A stretch of DNA of 64,000 nt from Pelagibacterium xiamenense (lineage in GTDB: Bacteria; Pseudomonadota; Alphaproteobacteria; Rhizobiales; Devosiaceae): positions 1,364,001-1,428,000 of the forward strand of contig NZ_JAJOYS010000001.1 of assembly GCF_021166475.1 (NCBI RefSeq), given 5' to 3'. How positions within the stretch are numbered: the stretch's first letter is position 1; each line of letters starts with the position of its first letter. Positions 34,965 to 44,005 of the stretch are shown here, in pieces. A program made the translations under genes and the position numbers. The notes below the pieces were generated by a model. The model ran no database searches, had not been told where the DNA came from, and saw nothing but the letters and a program-made list of their open reading frames with translations.

Positions 34965-36157
34965 GACAGAGCGCCCTCTTCACGGCTGACCGTCACCTGC
35001 TGCCCGGCCTGCACAAATTCCTGTCCCAAAGTAATAATGTCGACCGTCTCGGGAAGCCCGGTTACCCACATGCCCTCGCGGGTATCGCGGGCCACCTCGA
35101 TCGGAAAAAACTCTACAGTGTCTTCATCCACCACGGCGCGCACGCCAAGCGTACCGGCGGTATCCAGCGTGAGGACCGATTGGGGCACCAGATGTGCCAT
35201 GATCGTCCCGGTCTGGATCAGCGCGTCCGCGGTTACGCCATCCCGGATCGTCCCGTCCGCGTTAGGCAATTCGATCTCCACGGTAAACGTGCGCGATGCG
35301 GCGTCGGCGGTTGCGGCGATGAAACGGACCGCGCCGACAACCTCTTGCCCGGTAACCGTCGTCACCTGCGCCTGGTCGCCTTCGTTGAGCGCGCCGATCC
35401 GTGCCTCGGGCACCTGGCCGACGAAGACCATCGGGTCGAGCTGAACGACGGTCGCGCATTCGCTGCCTGCCGAAAGATAGGCGCCCAGCTCGCTCATTGG
35501 CTCCTGCACCACGCCGGAAACCGTCGCGGTGATCTCGGTGCGCTCCAATTCGGCCAATGCTTGTTCATACGCTGCTTGAGCGGAGGCAAGAGCAACCTCG
35601 TATTGGCGAGCCGTATTGGGCGCGGCTACCCCGCGTTCGCGAAGCGCCGTGTTGTTTTCGAGATCAGCCTGAGCCTGAGCGAGCTGGGCTTCGGCCTGCG
35701 CCAGGGAGGCCTGGCGCGTGCCTTGGTCGAGTGTGCACAGAAGATCGCCAGCGGCGACCGTCTGGCCTTTTGTCACGTGCATTTCCTGGACATTGCCGCT
35801 TGTTTCGGCGCGGACGGCAACAGTAGCATTCGCCTCGGTGCGACCACGCAACTGAATGATCTGCGGCATGTCCTGTGCGGTATAGGTTGAAACACGAACC
35901 GATTGGAGGTCGTCTTCGATCTCGGCCTGGGCAACGGCCGTGACCGGCGCCTCGGCGTCCTCATCGATGGGTTGGAGAATGCCGATAGCCTCAAGCATCG
36001 GACGCAGCGGGCCGTCCTCGCCCTCGATCGCATCGATTAGCGGCTGTTCGCCGTTGCCTGCCCCCTGGCCGCCCTCAATAAGCGTACCTGAGATCATCCA
36101 GGCAGCAATGCCCAGAACGATCAGAAGAGCCAGGCCGTAAGATCTTAAAAAACGCAT
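34961..36157 (-). CDS. RND periplasmic adaptor (membrane fusion protein)
   Basis: A 398-residue adaptor with an N-terminal membrane anchor (RFLRSYGLALLIVLGIAAWMISG). A biotinyl-lipoyl-like segment 'VRAETSGNVQEMHVTKGQTVAAGDLLCTLD' is followed by a coiled coil of 'AQAEAQLAQAQADLENNTALRERG' (about residues 155-215), then a beta-barrel and a membrane-proximal domain. An acidic 'EGEDGPLRPMLEAIGIL..DEDAEAP' insertion sits between anchor and lipoyl domain. It bridges the permease to an outer-membrane channel. It is the first gene of the adaptor-permease operon, with a candidate PadR-controlled promoter at 36254-36282. Confidence 0.92.
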   Translation of the reverse strand: MRFLRSYGLALLIVLGIAAWMISGTLIEGGQGAGNGEQPLIDAIEGEDGPLRPMLEAIGILQPIDEDAEAPVTAVAQAEIEDDLQSVRVSTYTAQDMPQIIQLRGRTEANATVAVRAETSGNVQEMHVTKGQTVAAGDLLCTLDQGTRQASLAQAEAQLAQAQADLENNTALRERGVAAPNTARQYEVALASAQAAYEQALAELERTEITATVSGVVQEPMSELGAYLSAGSECATVVQLDPMVFVGQVPEARIGALNEGDQAQVTTVTGQEVVGAVRFIAATADAASRTFTVEIELPNADGTIRDGVTADALIQTGTIMAHLVPQSVLTLDTAGTLGVRAVVDEDTVEFFPIEVARDTREGMWVTGLPETVDIITLGQEFVQAGQQVTVSREEGALS

Positions 36158-36238
36158 GGACGGCGGTCCCCACAGTAGCGCCGCGTCTCCAGGCGGCGAA
36201 ACACACCGCGCGCGGCCTTCTAAACATCAGTTCGATTC

Positions 36239-36264
36239 TAGTGTACTACTAACCTATAACACTA
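36239..36264. promoter_or_regulatory. Inverted repeat TAGTGT-N14-ACACTA, candidate PadR operator
   Basis: TAGTGT (36239-36244) and ACACTA (36259-36264) form a perfect interrupted palindrome of the size PadR dimers bind. It overlaps the predicted -10 of the efflux operon, the position expected for a repressor. Regulator and site are linked only by position. Confidence 0.5.
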
Positions 36265-36282
36265 AATCGCGTTTGGCCGCAA
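36254..36282 (-). promoter_or_regulatory. Predicted promoter of the RND operon
   Basis: On the minus strand TTGCGG (36282-36277), 17 bp and TTATAG (36259-36254) match -35 and -10 elements. The -10 lies inside the TAGTGT palindrome. Transcription would start about 90 bp before the adaptor ATG. Confidence 0.45.
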
Positions 36283-36288
36283 GCGGCG

Positions 36289-36855
36289 TTATTCGGCGGC
36301 GGACGCATGCGCGTCGGACGACCTTGCTGTCGCAATCAACTCATGCATGTGGGCATTAAGTTCATCACGCGCAACGGATAGACAAGTTTGACCAAAGCGT
36401 AGCAGCCATGCGTCATTGGCATGGCTGCCCTGCGGATCGGCATCAAGCTCGGCCTTAACCTTTGCCAACTCTTCGAGTTTCGTATCAAGGCGGGCGAGCT
36501 GTTCCCTAATTCGGCTTTCAACCAAATCCGCTGGCAGCAAGTGCGCAAACCGGACAAACAGCAGGAACGGGCTGCGATACATCTCTTCGCCGAGTGGCTC
36601 GTGCAGTGCCTCGACAAATGCGGTACGCCCCAACTCGGTGATCGCGTACATTTTTTTCGATGGCTTGCCGTCCTGGTGCTCGACGCGGCTCGTCACGAGC
36701 CCTTCGTCTTCGAGGCGGGACAGGGCCGGATAGATCGACCCGTAACTGGCGTCGACGAAATAGGCGCATTCGCCTTCTGTGCACATTTTCCGGATTTCAT
36801 ACCCGCTCGCTTCCCGTTCGTGGAGAATCGACAGGCACAGTGTGCGGACATTCAT
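36289..36855 (-). CDS. PadR-family transcriptional regulator
   Basis: About 188 residues: an N-terminal PadR winged helix (NVRTLCLSILHEREASGYEIRKMC..YGSIYPALSRLEDEGLVTSRVEHQDGKPSKKMYAITELGRTAFVEAL) followed by a C-terminal helical dimerisation domain (about residues 100-180). Members repress efflux pumps or detoxification genes until a small hydrophobic effector binds. Here it is encoded directly upstream of an RND adaptor and permease on the same strand. The ATG at 36855 aligns with the usual family start; another at 36873 would add six residues. Neither has a clear Shine-Dalgarno. Confidence 0.88.
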   Translation of the reverse strand: MNVRTLCLSILHEREASGYEIRKMCTEGECAYFVDASYGSIYPALSRLEDEGLVTSRVEHQDGKPSKKMYAITELGRTAFVEALHEPLGEEMYRSPFLLFVRFAHLLPADLVESRIREQLARLDTKLEELAKVKAELDADPQGSHANDAWLLRFGQTCLSVARDELNAHMHELIATARSSDAHASAAE

Positions 36856-36896
36856 ATCGGATGGCCCATCCATATGCTGGTTATGAATATGGTGGG

Positions 36897-36925
36897 CCTA
36901 TATATGATCCTTGTAGATATAGCAA
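36897..36925 (-). promoter_or_regulatory. Predicted promoter of the padR gene
   Basis: TTGCTA (36925-36920), 17 bp and TATAGG (36902-36897) on the minus strand, giving a start about 15-35 bp before the possible ATG codons. The -10 shares TATAGG with the RND promoter. Confidence 0.4.
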
Positions 36926-37007
36926 TCCGGCACAAAAAATTTGAACACGCTCACACCCTAATCGGGGTCAACGGAACTCTGCGCATATAAATTTGAGTAA
37001 GGCCTAA

Positions 37008-37883
37008 TCAGCCCTTAATGGCGATGTCGAGCCCCAGATCGAGCGGCGTCGCGGCCATGGTGATACGGCTGGTCGAAATGTAGTCGACACCTGTCTCGGC
37101 GATTGAGGCAACTCGCTCTATCGTGACGTTGCCCGAGGCTTCGAGCTTGGCCCGGCCGGCTGCAAGAGCGACGGCGTCGCGCAGCATGGCGTTGCTCATA
37201 TTGTCGAGAAGGATCGCCTCCGCCCCCGCGTCGAGCGCCTCGGAGAGTTGGGCGAGCGTATCGACTTCTACTTCGATCGCGACCAGATGTCCCGCGAACG
37301 CCCGTGCAGCGGCAACGGCTTCGGCAACGCTCCCGGCCACCGCAATATGATTGTCCTTGATCAGGATTGCATCGTCGAGCCCGAAGCGGTGATTGTACCC
37401 GCCGCCGCAACGCACCGCATATTTTTCAAGCGCGCGCAGGCCGGGCGTGGTTTTGCGCGTGCAGCAGATGTGCGCCGGTGTATGAGCCACTGCGTCTGCA
37501 AAGCGTCGCGTAAGCGTGGCAATGCCGCTCATATGGGTCATGAAATTGAGCGCCGTTCGCTCAGCGGCGAGCACCCGCCGCGCATTGCCCGACACCTCGA
37601 GTATGGCGGTTCGGGCCTCAACGCTGTCGCCATCAAGAACGAAAGGCTCGACCACGAGCCCGTCGCCGATCATGGAAAACGCGGCAAGCGCGCAATCGAG
37701 CCCGCAGATAATTCCCGGCTCCCGCGCATTGATGCGCGCGACCGCCGTCGCGTCAGGCCCGATCGTGGCCTGCGAGGTGATGTCGCCCGCTTGCCCGAGG
37801 TCTTCGGCAAGCGCCATGCGGACTGCGGCCTCGATGATGTGGCCGGGCAGGGCGGGCGGATAGGGCAGACGCGCGGCGGTCAT
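37008..37883 (-). CDS. nadC: Nicotinate-nucleotide diphosphorylase (carboxylating)
   Basis: NadC (quinolinate phosphoribosyltransferase) converts quinolinate and PRPP to nicotinate mononucleotide in de novo NAD synthesis. From the ATG at 37883 the protein has 291 residues. Signatures are 'ALAEDLGQAGDITSQA', 'NFMTHMSGIATLTRRFADAV', 'CTRKTTPGLRALEKYAVRCGGGYNHRFGLDDAILIKDNHI' with the active-site Arg/Lys/His residues, and 'EVEVDTLAQLSEALDAGAEAILLDNMS'. It starts 8 bp after the lldD stop. nadA and nadB are not in the window; nadE is at 17494. Confidence 0.95.
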   Translation of the reverse strand: MTAARLPYPPALPGHIIEAAVRMALAEDLGQAGDITSQATIGPDATAVARINAREPGIICGLDCALAAFSMIGDGLVVEPFVLDGDSVEARTAILEVSGNARRVLAAERTALNFMTHMSGIATLTRRFADAVAHTPAHICCTRKTTPGLRALEKYAVRCGGGYNHRFGLDDAILIKDNHIAVAGSVAEAVAAARAFAGHLVAIEVEVDTLAQLSEALDAGAEAILLDNMSNAMLRDAVALAAGRAKLEASGNVTIERVASIAETGVDYISTSRITMAATPLDLGLDIAIKG

Positions 37884-37891
37884 CTGGTGCT

Positions 37892-39040
37892 TTAGCTCAG
37901 CCGGTTCTCGGCAAGATTGTGCGGGCCGGCATTGTTGATGTCGCGCTCGCCGCAAAACGCCATGGTGATATCGAGTTCCTTGCGGATGATTTCGAGCGCC
38001 TTGGCAACGCCCTTTTGCCCACCGGCGCCAAGCCCATAGAGCCACGCCCGGCCGATATAAACGCCCTTTGCCCCCAGGCACAGCGCCCGCATCACGTCCT
38101 GACCCGACCGTATACCACCATCCATATGTACCTCGATCTGATCGCCGACCGCATCGACGATCGCTGGAAGCGCCGCGATCGAGGAGGGGGCGCCGTCGAG
38201 TTGCCGTCCGCCATGGTTGGAGACGACGATCGCGTCGGCTCCGGTCGAAACGGCCATTTTTGCATCTTCGGGATCCATGATGCCCTTAAGAATGATCTTG
38301 CCGCCCCAGCGCTCCTTGATCCATGCGATGTCCGACCAGTTGAGCTGGGGATCGAACTGCTCGGCGGTCCACGACGAGAGCGAGGAGAGATCGCCTACAT
38401 TCTTGGCATGCCCGACGATGTTCCTGAACGTGTGGCGTCGCGTGCCGAGCATCGAGAGGCACCACTGAGGCCGGGTGGCTAACTGCATGAACGTGTTGAG
38501 ATTGATTTTGGGCGGCGCCGACAGGCCGTTGCGCAAGTCCTTGTGCCGCTGACCGAGAATCTGCAGGTCCAGCGTGAGCACTAAAGCGGAGCAATTGGCT
38601 GCCTTGGCGCGGTCGATGAGGTTGGCGATGAAGTCGCGGTCCTTCATCATATAGAGTTGGAACCAGAATGGCTTTCCGCCGATCGCTTCGGAAACGTCCT
38701 CGATCGAGCAGATGCTCATTGTTGAAAGCGTAAAAGGAATGCCCGCCGCGGCAGCCGCCTTCGCCCCCAGCATTTCTCCGTCCGGATGCTGCATCCCGCC
38801 GAAGCCCGTAGGAGCGATGGCGACTGGCATCGAAACGTCCTCGCCGATCATCTTCGTTGCAAGTGTCCGGTTGGTCATGTCGACCGCGACCCGCTGGCGG
38901 AAGAGGATCTTTTTGAAGTCCTCCTCATTGGCGCGATAGGTGCTTTCGGTCCACGATCCCGAATCCGCATAATCGAAGAACATGCGCGGCACGCGGCGGC
39001 GCGCTTTGTCCATCAGATCGTGGATGGTGTAGGCGTTCAT
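37892..39040 (-). CDS. lldD: FMN-dependent alpha-hydroxy-acid dehydrogenase (LldD-like)
   Basis: A 382-residue flavoenzyme of the L-lactate dehydrogenase/glycolate oxidase family. Family segments are 'MNAYTIHDLMDKARRRVPRMFFDYADSGSWTEST', 'SMPVAIAPTGFGGMQHPDGE', 'ILKGIMDPEDAKMAVSTGADAIVVSNHGGRQLDGAPSSI' (the catalytic His and Arg in SNHGGRQLD) and 'DGGIRSGQDVMRALCLGAKGVYIGRAW' (FMN phosphate site). The ATG at 39040 follows GAGGACT. Oxidation of L-lactate to pyruvate at the membrane is the most likely role; related enzymes act on glycolate or mandelate. It lies between a D-amino-acid dehydrogenase gene and nadC on the same strand. Confidence 0.88.
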   Translation of the reverse strand: MNAYTIHDLMDKARRRVPRMFFDYADSGSWTESTYRANEEDFKKILFRQRVAVDMTNRTLATKMIGEDVSMPVAIAPTGFGGMQHPDGEMLGAKAAAAAGIPFTLSTMSICSIEDVSEAIGGKPFWFQLYMMKDRDFIANLIDRAKAANCSALVLTLDLQILGQRHKDLRNGLSAPPKINLNTFMQLATRPQWCLSMLGTRRHTFRNIVGHAKNVGDLSSLSSWTAEQFDPQLNWSDIAWIKERWGGKIILKGIMDPEDAKMAVSTGADAIVVSNHGGRQLDGAPSSIAALPAIVDAVGDQIEVHMDGGIRSGQDVMRALCLGAKGVYIGRAWLYGLGAGGQKGVAKALEIIRKELDITMAFCGERDINNAGPHNLAENRLS

Positions 39041-39142
39041 TGCAGTCCTCTTCCCCATGGCAATTTAGGTGATGTCCGATTTGCCAGCGCGCCCTGTGTA
39101 GCCCGCATTGGCGTGCGGGGGAAGGGCGGGAAACGCAACGCG

Positions 39143-40402
39143 TCAGTCCGGATAGGTCCCGCCGAAACGTTCCATCGCAAACGGCGCTATGTCGATCACC
39201 GGCTTTTCACCGGTCATCGCTTCCGCCAGCACGCGACCGGTCGCCGGCCCGAGCGTGAAACCGTGATGCGCATGCCCGATCGCAACCCAGAGCCCGCGAT
39301 GCTTGGGCGCCGCGCCGATGATCGGCATCATGTCCGGCGTGCACGGCCTCGCTCCCTTCCAGGGTTGCGGATCGAGCCGTGCACCCAGATCGATAAGCCC
39401 TCGTGCCGCCCTCTCCGCGCGTCCGAGCTGAATCGGCGTTGCCGCGGCATCTCGTGGAGCGAATTCGGCGCCCGTCGTGAGCCTTATGCCTTTGTGCATC
39501 GGGGCAAGGAGGTAGCCGATTTCGGCATCGAGCACCCAGTTATTGAGGGGATGCGTTGCGGGCTGCTCGTAGTGCATGTGATACCCGCGCTTGACGAAAA
39601 GCGGCAGCCTGTATCCCAGAGGGTCGAGGATTTCCGGGGCCCATGGGCCGAGTGCAATCACCACTTCGCGGCCTTGGTGCGATCCTTCGCCCGTTTCGAC
39701 GCTCCAGCCCGTACTGTCTTGCGTAAGCCCCTTGATTTCGGCCGTTGCGACCGCGCCGCCCAGCTCGGAATAGAGCCGCGCGTAGGCCGAAACGAGCGCG
39801 CCGGGATCGCGGACGGTCCAAGGATCGGTCCAGTGGAGCGCTCCGGCAAGACGGGTTTTAAGTCCTGGCTCGATCCGCGCCATCATATCGCCGTCGACGA
39901 CCTTGTGATGGATGCCGTACGCGTCGTGATCGGCCTGGGCCTTCCGGGTCTCGGCCTTGAGTGCCTTCTCGGTCCGGAAGGCAAGATACCAGCCGTTCTT
40001 GACAATAAGGTCTTCGACACCGGCCGCCGCGATCAGGTCGGCGTGCGCGTCGATTGACTGGGCGATCAGCGGCGCGTAGCTCCTGACAACTTTTTGATAG
40101 CTGGCGGGCGACGATTTCCACCAATAGCGGGCCAATGCCGGCGCAAAGCGGGGTAAAGACAGAGGATCGTAGCGCGCCGCCGTGCTCAAATGCAGGCCGA
40201 CTTGAGCCAGCGTCGCCAGATCGCGAGGGAACGGGTGCGGGCGCACGCCTTCGCGCTGGATGATCCCTGCGTTGCCGAACGACGTTTCCTGGCCGGGTTC
40301 GCGCCTGTCAACGAGCAATACTGAGCGTCCGCGACGCACAAGATGAATGGCCGTTGAGACGCCGACCATTCCGGCGCCAAGTACGATTACGTCATGTGTC
40401 AT
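39143..40402 (-). CDS. D-amino-acid dehydrogenase-like FAD oxidoreductase
   Basis: A 419-residue DAO-family enzyme. The FAD loop is VIVLGAGMVGVSTAIHLVRRGRSVLLVDRREPGQETSFGNAGII near the N-terminus, and the C-terminal 'WKGARPCTPDMMPIIGAAPKHRGLWVAIGHAHHGFTLGPATGRVLAEAM' is typical of DadA. DadA deaminates D-amino acids, mainly D-alanine, passing electrons to the respiratory chain. I used the ATG at 40402; a GTG three codons earlier is possible. It follows yejBEFA on the same strand after a hairpin, which fits use of D-amino acids released from imported peptides. Confidence 0.85.
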   Translation of the reverse strand: MTHDVIVLGAGMVGVSTAIHLVRRGRSVLLVDRREPGQETSFGNAGIIQREGVRPHPFPRDLATLAQVGLHLSTAARYDPLSLPRFAPALARYWWKSSPASYQKVVRSYAPLIAQSIDAHADLIAAAGVEDLIVKNGWYLAFRTEKALKAETRKAQADHDAYGIHHKVVDGDMMARIEPGLKTRLAGALHWTDPWTVRDPGALVSAYARLYSELGGAVATAEIKGLTQDSTGWSVETGEGSHQGREVVIALGPWAPEILDPLGYRLPLFVKRGYHMHYEQPATHPLNNWVLDAEIGYLLAPMHKGIRLTTGAEFAPRDAAATPIQLGRAERAARGLIDLGARLDPQPWKGARPCTPDMMPIIGAAPKHRGLWVAIGHAHHGFTLGPATGRVLAEAMTGEKPVIDIAPFAMERFGGTYPD

Positions 40403-40429
40403 GGTTTGCACCGGCTTGAAAGGAGGGGC

Positions 40430-40448
40430 GGGCCCGTGTGTCGGGCCC
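40430..40448 (-). other. Stem-loop between yejA and the D-amino-acid dehydrogenase gene
   Basis: GGGCCCG (40430-40436) faces CGGGCCC (40442-40448) with a 5-base loop. There is no T-tract, so it could protect the yejA mRNA 3' end or partly terminate, lowering expression of the downstream genes. Confidence 0.5.
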
Positions 40449-40456
40449 AGTAGAAT

Positions 40457-42316
40457 TTAATTGGCGGTGGCGCCGCCGGTTTCCTGCGCCTTTTCCTCGT
40501 CCCACCACCAGATCGTCGGGAAGCCTATGGAGTAGGTCGGCAGCGTTTCGGGGTGGCTGAACCGGTTCCAGCGCGCCGTCCGCGCGTAGGTGATGACATA
40601 GCTCGGCACGATGAAATGATGCGCGAGCAGGACGCGATCGAGCGCCTTGGTTGCCGCTTCGAGAGTTTCGCGGTCATCCGCGAAGACGATCTTGTCGATG
40701 AGCGCGTCGATACCCGGATCGGCAATGCCGAGATAGTTCCGCGAGCTTTCGACATCCGCCGACCCGGAACCCCAGTACCCGCGCTGCTCGTTGCCCGGGG
40801 AGAGAGACTGTGCCCAGGAGACATAGGCAACTTCGAAATCCCGGTCGCGCAGGCGGTTGACATATTGCGGGGAGTCGACCGAACGGACTGTCACGTTGGC
40901 GCCGATCCTGTTGAGGTTGTCCGCCAGATGCAGGGCGATCGGCTCGATGGTCGGCCCGTTGAGCAGAATTTCGAAGCCGAACTGCTCGCCATTGGCATCG
41001 ACGAGCCGGTTGCCGTCAAGCGTGTAGCCGGCTTCATTAAAGAGCTGCAGCGCCGTGCGCAGGTTCTCGCGCAGCGCGTCTTCGCTGCCGCCGGTGGGGT
41101 TGGTGTAGCGCTCGGTAAAGACCGAGGACGGCACCATGTCGCGAACGTCTTCGAGGATCGTCATTTCCTCGCCTTCGGGCAGCCCGTCGTGCCGCAGGTC
41201 TGAGCTGTAAAAGTAGGAATCGATACGCTCGTACTGGCCGTAAAAGAGCGTGCGGTTGAGCTCCTCGAAGTCGAAGGCGTAGTTGACCGCTTCGCGCACG
41301 CGCGGGTCGGAGAACTTGTCGAGCCGCAGATTGAACCCGAACCCGACCATCACGCCGCTGTCGCGATACGGCTCTTCGAATTCCTCGAGGATCACACGAC
41401 CGTCCTCGACGGCAGGGAAGTTGTAGGCAGTCGCCCACCGGCGCGCCACGTTCTCGCTCCACCAATCGAACTCGTCGCCCTTGAAGGCCTCGAACATGAC
41501 CGTTGTGTCGCGGAAATACTCGACGCGGTATTCGTCGAAATTGTTCTGTCCGACATTGACCGGGCGATCCGCGGCCCAATAGTCGTCGCGGAGCGTGAAG
41601 GTGACCGTGCGGCCAGGCACGAAACCGGACAGTTCGTAAGGGCCGGACCCCATGGGCAATTCCAGGGTCGAAGAGCCCACGTCGCGCGTCTCGCCTCCGG
41701 CATTGCTGCCTTCCCACCAATGCCGGGGCAACACGAGAATCTGGCTCATGATGTAGGGCAGTTCGCGGTTTCCCGCCTCGTCGAACACGAACGTGATCTG
41801 CCCGGGCTCGGGGATCGTCGCCTCGCTGACGTTGGCGTAGTAGTCGGCATAAAACGGATTGAGTTCGACGAGCTTTTCATAGCTCCACAGGACATCCTCG
41901 GCGGTCACCGGCTCGCCATCGGCCCAGCGCGCGTCCGGATCGATGCGGAACGTGACGGACGAAAAGTCGCTCGGATACCGTACCGCCTCGGCGATCAGCC
42001 CGTAGCTTGTCGAAAGTTCGTCCTGAGAGGGCGTGAAAAGCGTTTCGTAAACAAGGCCGAGCCCGGTCGCAACCTCGCCTTGCGGCAGGACAGGGTTGAA
42101 CGTGTCGAAAGATCCGAGAGCGGAGACGCGTACGGTACCTGCCTTGGGGGCATCGGGATTGACGTAGTCGAAATGCGCGAAGCCCTCGGGGTATTTGGGG
42201 GGGCTGCCATCGATTGTGTAGGCGCTGAGCCAGCCACTGTCGCCCTCTTGCGCGGCTGCGGGCATGCCGAGCGTACCGATAATGGCGATGCTCAAGGCAA
42301 GTGCATGAAGTTTCAT
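40457..42316 (-). CDS. yejA: Peptide ABC transporter binding protein YejA
   Basis: A 619-residue periplasmic cluster C binding protein of the oligopeptide type, with a signal peptide (MKLHALALSIAIIGTLGMPAAAQ). Characteristic segments are 'YPEGFAHFDYVNPDAPKAGTVRVSALGSFDTFNPV', 'VLWSYEKLVELNPFYADYYANV', 'AVNYAFDFEELNRTLFYGQYERIDSYFYSSDL' and the C-terminal 'PTYSIGFPTIWWWDEEKA', all features of YejA. GGAAGGG precedes the ATG. In E. coli the system imports microcin C; in Agrobacterium it imports murein peptides. It lies 73 bp downstream of yejF, at the end of the transporter genes. Confidence 0.9.
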   Translation of the reverse strand: MKLHALALSIAIIGTLGMPAAAQEGDSGWLSAYTIDGSPPKYPEGFAHFDYVNPDAPKAGTVRVSALGSFDTFNPVLPQGEVATGLGLVYETLFTPSQDELSTSYGLIAEAVRYPSDFSSVTFRIDPDARWADGEPVTAEDVLWSYEKLVELNPFYADYYANVSEATIPEPGQITFVFDEAGNRELPYIMSQILVLPRHWWEGSNAGGETRDVGSSTLELPMGSGPYELSGFVPGRTVTFTLRDDYWAADRPVNVGQNNFDEYRVEYFRDTTVMFEAFKGDEFDWWSENVARRWATAYNFPAVEDGRVILEEFEEPYRDSGVMVGFGFNLRLDKFSDPRVREAVNYAFDFEELNRTLFYGQYERIDSYFYSSDLRHDGLPEGEEMTILEDVRDMVPSSVFTERYTNPTGGSEDALRENLRTALQLFNEAGYTLDGNRLVDANGEQFGFEILLNGPTIEPIALHLADNLNRIGANVTVRSVDSPQYVNRLRDRDFEVAYVSWAQSLSPGNEQRGYWGSGSADVESSRNYLGIADPGIDALIDKIVFADDRETLEAATKALDRVLLAHHFIVPSYVITYARTARWNRFSHPETLPTYSIGFPTIWWWDEEKAQETGGATAN

Positions 42317-42389
42317 CGTTCTTCCCTTCCTTTGGGCGAGGCCCGGGAGGTGATCTTACCCGAGCGCGCCGGTTTGTGGAGGCCCGACT

Positions 42390-44000
42390 TTAGGCCGGGT
42401 CGGTATCCTCAAGAGCCGCCGCCAGCAATGTGCGCGTATACTCGTGCTTCGGCGCATCGAAAATCTGGGCCGTCGGCCCGCGCTCGACCACCTTACCCTG
42501 GTGCATCACCATGACCTCGTTGGCCAATGCACGCACAACCTTTAGATTGTGTGAGATGAAAACGTAGGTGAGTCCGCGCCGCGCCTGCAAATCGCGCAAG
42601 AGCCTGACAATCTGCGTTTGTACGCTCATGTCGAGCGCCGACGTGGGCTCGTCGAGGATGACGAACCCCGGTTCGAGGACCAGCGCCCGGGCGATCGCGA
42701 TGCGCTGCCGCTGGCCGCCCGAGAATTCGTGCGGATAGCGATCATGGCTGGCCGGGTCGACACCGACTTCCTCGAGGGCGCGGGCAACGGCCGCATCACG
42801 CTCTTTGGCGCGCATGTGTGGCATGTGCACGGCCATACCCTCGGCGACGATATCGCCCACGGTCATCCGGGGAGACAGCGAGCCATAGGGATCCTGGAAG
42901 ACCACCTGCATGTGGCGCCGGAATGGGCGCATGGCCTTTGAGGGAAGGTTCTGGATGTCCTTGCCCTGAAAGACGATGCGGCCTTTGGATGACACGAGCC
43001 GCAGGAGCGCGAGCCCAAGCGTGGTTTTGCCCGAACCCGACTCCCCGACAACGCCGAGCGTTTGTCCTTCATGGACAGTCAGGTCGATCCCGTCCACGGC
43101 CTTGATGTGTCCGACCGTCCGTCGAAACACGCCGCGTTTTACGGGGAACCAGACCTTGAGGTCGTCCGCGCGCATGACGACCTCCCGCGAAGAATCGGCG
43201 GGCGGGGAGGTCTCGGCAAGCTCGGACGAAAGCAGGTGTTTGGTGTAGGCGTGCCGGGGACTGGCAAAAAGCGTCTCGGTTTTCTCGCTCTCGACGATTT
43301 CGCCATTCTGCATGACGCAGACGCGGTCCGCCATACGGCGAACGATCCCTAGATCATGGGTGATGAACAGCATCGCCATCCCCATTTTCTTTTGCACGTC
43401 GCGCAAAAGGTCGAGGATTTGTGCCTGCACCGTGACGTCGAGAGCGGTGGTTGGTTCATCGGCAATGAGAAGGTCGGGCTCGTTCGCAAGCGCCATAGCG
43501 ATCATCACGCGCTGGCGCTGACCGCCGGAGAGTTGGTGCGGGAAAGAATTGAGCCGCGTTTCGGGATCGGCAATACCTACGGCGTCGAGGAGTTCAACCA
43601 CACGTTTGCGCGCCGCGGCTTTCGAGAGCCCGATATGCGTGAAGAGCACCTCGCTGATCTGTCGCTCGACGGTATGAAGCGGATTGAGCGAGGTCATCGG
43701 CTCCTGGAAGATCATCGAAATGTCGTTGCCCCGCACCCGGCGCAGGGCCTTGTCCCCGAGCGTGAGCAGGTCGCGGCCCTTGAAGAGAATTTCCCCTTGC
43801 CTGTGCCGTGCTGCCGGATAGGGCAGGAGCCTGAGAACCGAGAGCGCGGTCACCGATTTGCCTGAACCGGACTCGCCCACCAGGGCGACCGTTTCACCCG
43901 GGGCAATGTCGAAACTCACCGATTTGACGGCGCCGATCGTGCGCTTCCCGAGCACGAAGTCGATATCGAGGTTGCGGATTGAAAGCAGCGGCGTGGTCAT
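42390..44000 (-). CDS. yejF: Dual ATP-binding subunit YejF
   Basis: A 536-residue protein with two fused ATPase domains. Domain 1 has Walker A GESGSGKS, signature LSGGQRQR and Walker B '[13 protein letters not shown]'. Domain 2 has [17 protein letters not shown] and '[12 protein letters not shown]'. Each ends in the oligopeptide-type C-terminal extension. It powers the YejBE permease. The ATG at 44000 lies 5 bp after the yejE stop; upstream in-frame sequence belongs to yejE in another frame. Confidence 0.94.
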   Translation of the reverse strand: MTTPLLSIRNLDIDFVLGKRTIGAVKSVSFDIAPGETVALVGESGSGKSVTALSVLRLLPYPAARHRQGEILFKGRDLLTLGDKALRRVRGNDISMIFQEPMTSLNPLHTVERQISEVLFTHIGLSKAAARKRVVELLDAVGIADPETRLNSFPHQLSGGQRQRVMIAMALANEPDLLIADEPTTALDVTVQAQILDLLRDVQKKMGMAMLFITHDLGIVRRMADRVCVMQNGEIVESEKTETLFASPRHAYTKHLLSSELAETSPPADSSREVVMRADDLKVWFPVKRGVFRRTVGHIKAVDGIDLTVHEGQTLGVVGESGSGKTTLGLALLRLVSSKGRIVFQGKDIQNLPSKAMRPFRRHMQVVFQDPYGSLSPRMTVGDIVAEGMAVHMPHMRAKERDAAVARALEEVGVDPASHDRYPHEFSGGQRQRIAIARALVLEPGFVILDEPTSALDMSVQTQIVRLLRDLQARRGLTYVFISHNLKVVRALANEVMVMHQGKVVERGPTAQIFDAPKHEYTRTLLAAALEDTDPA

Positions 44001-44005
44001 GGCGC

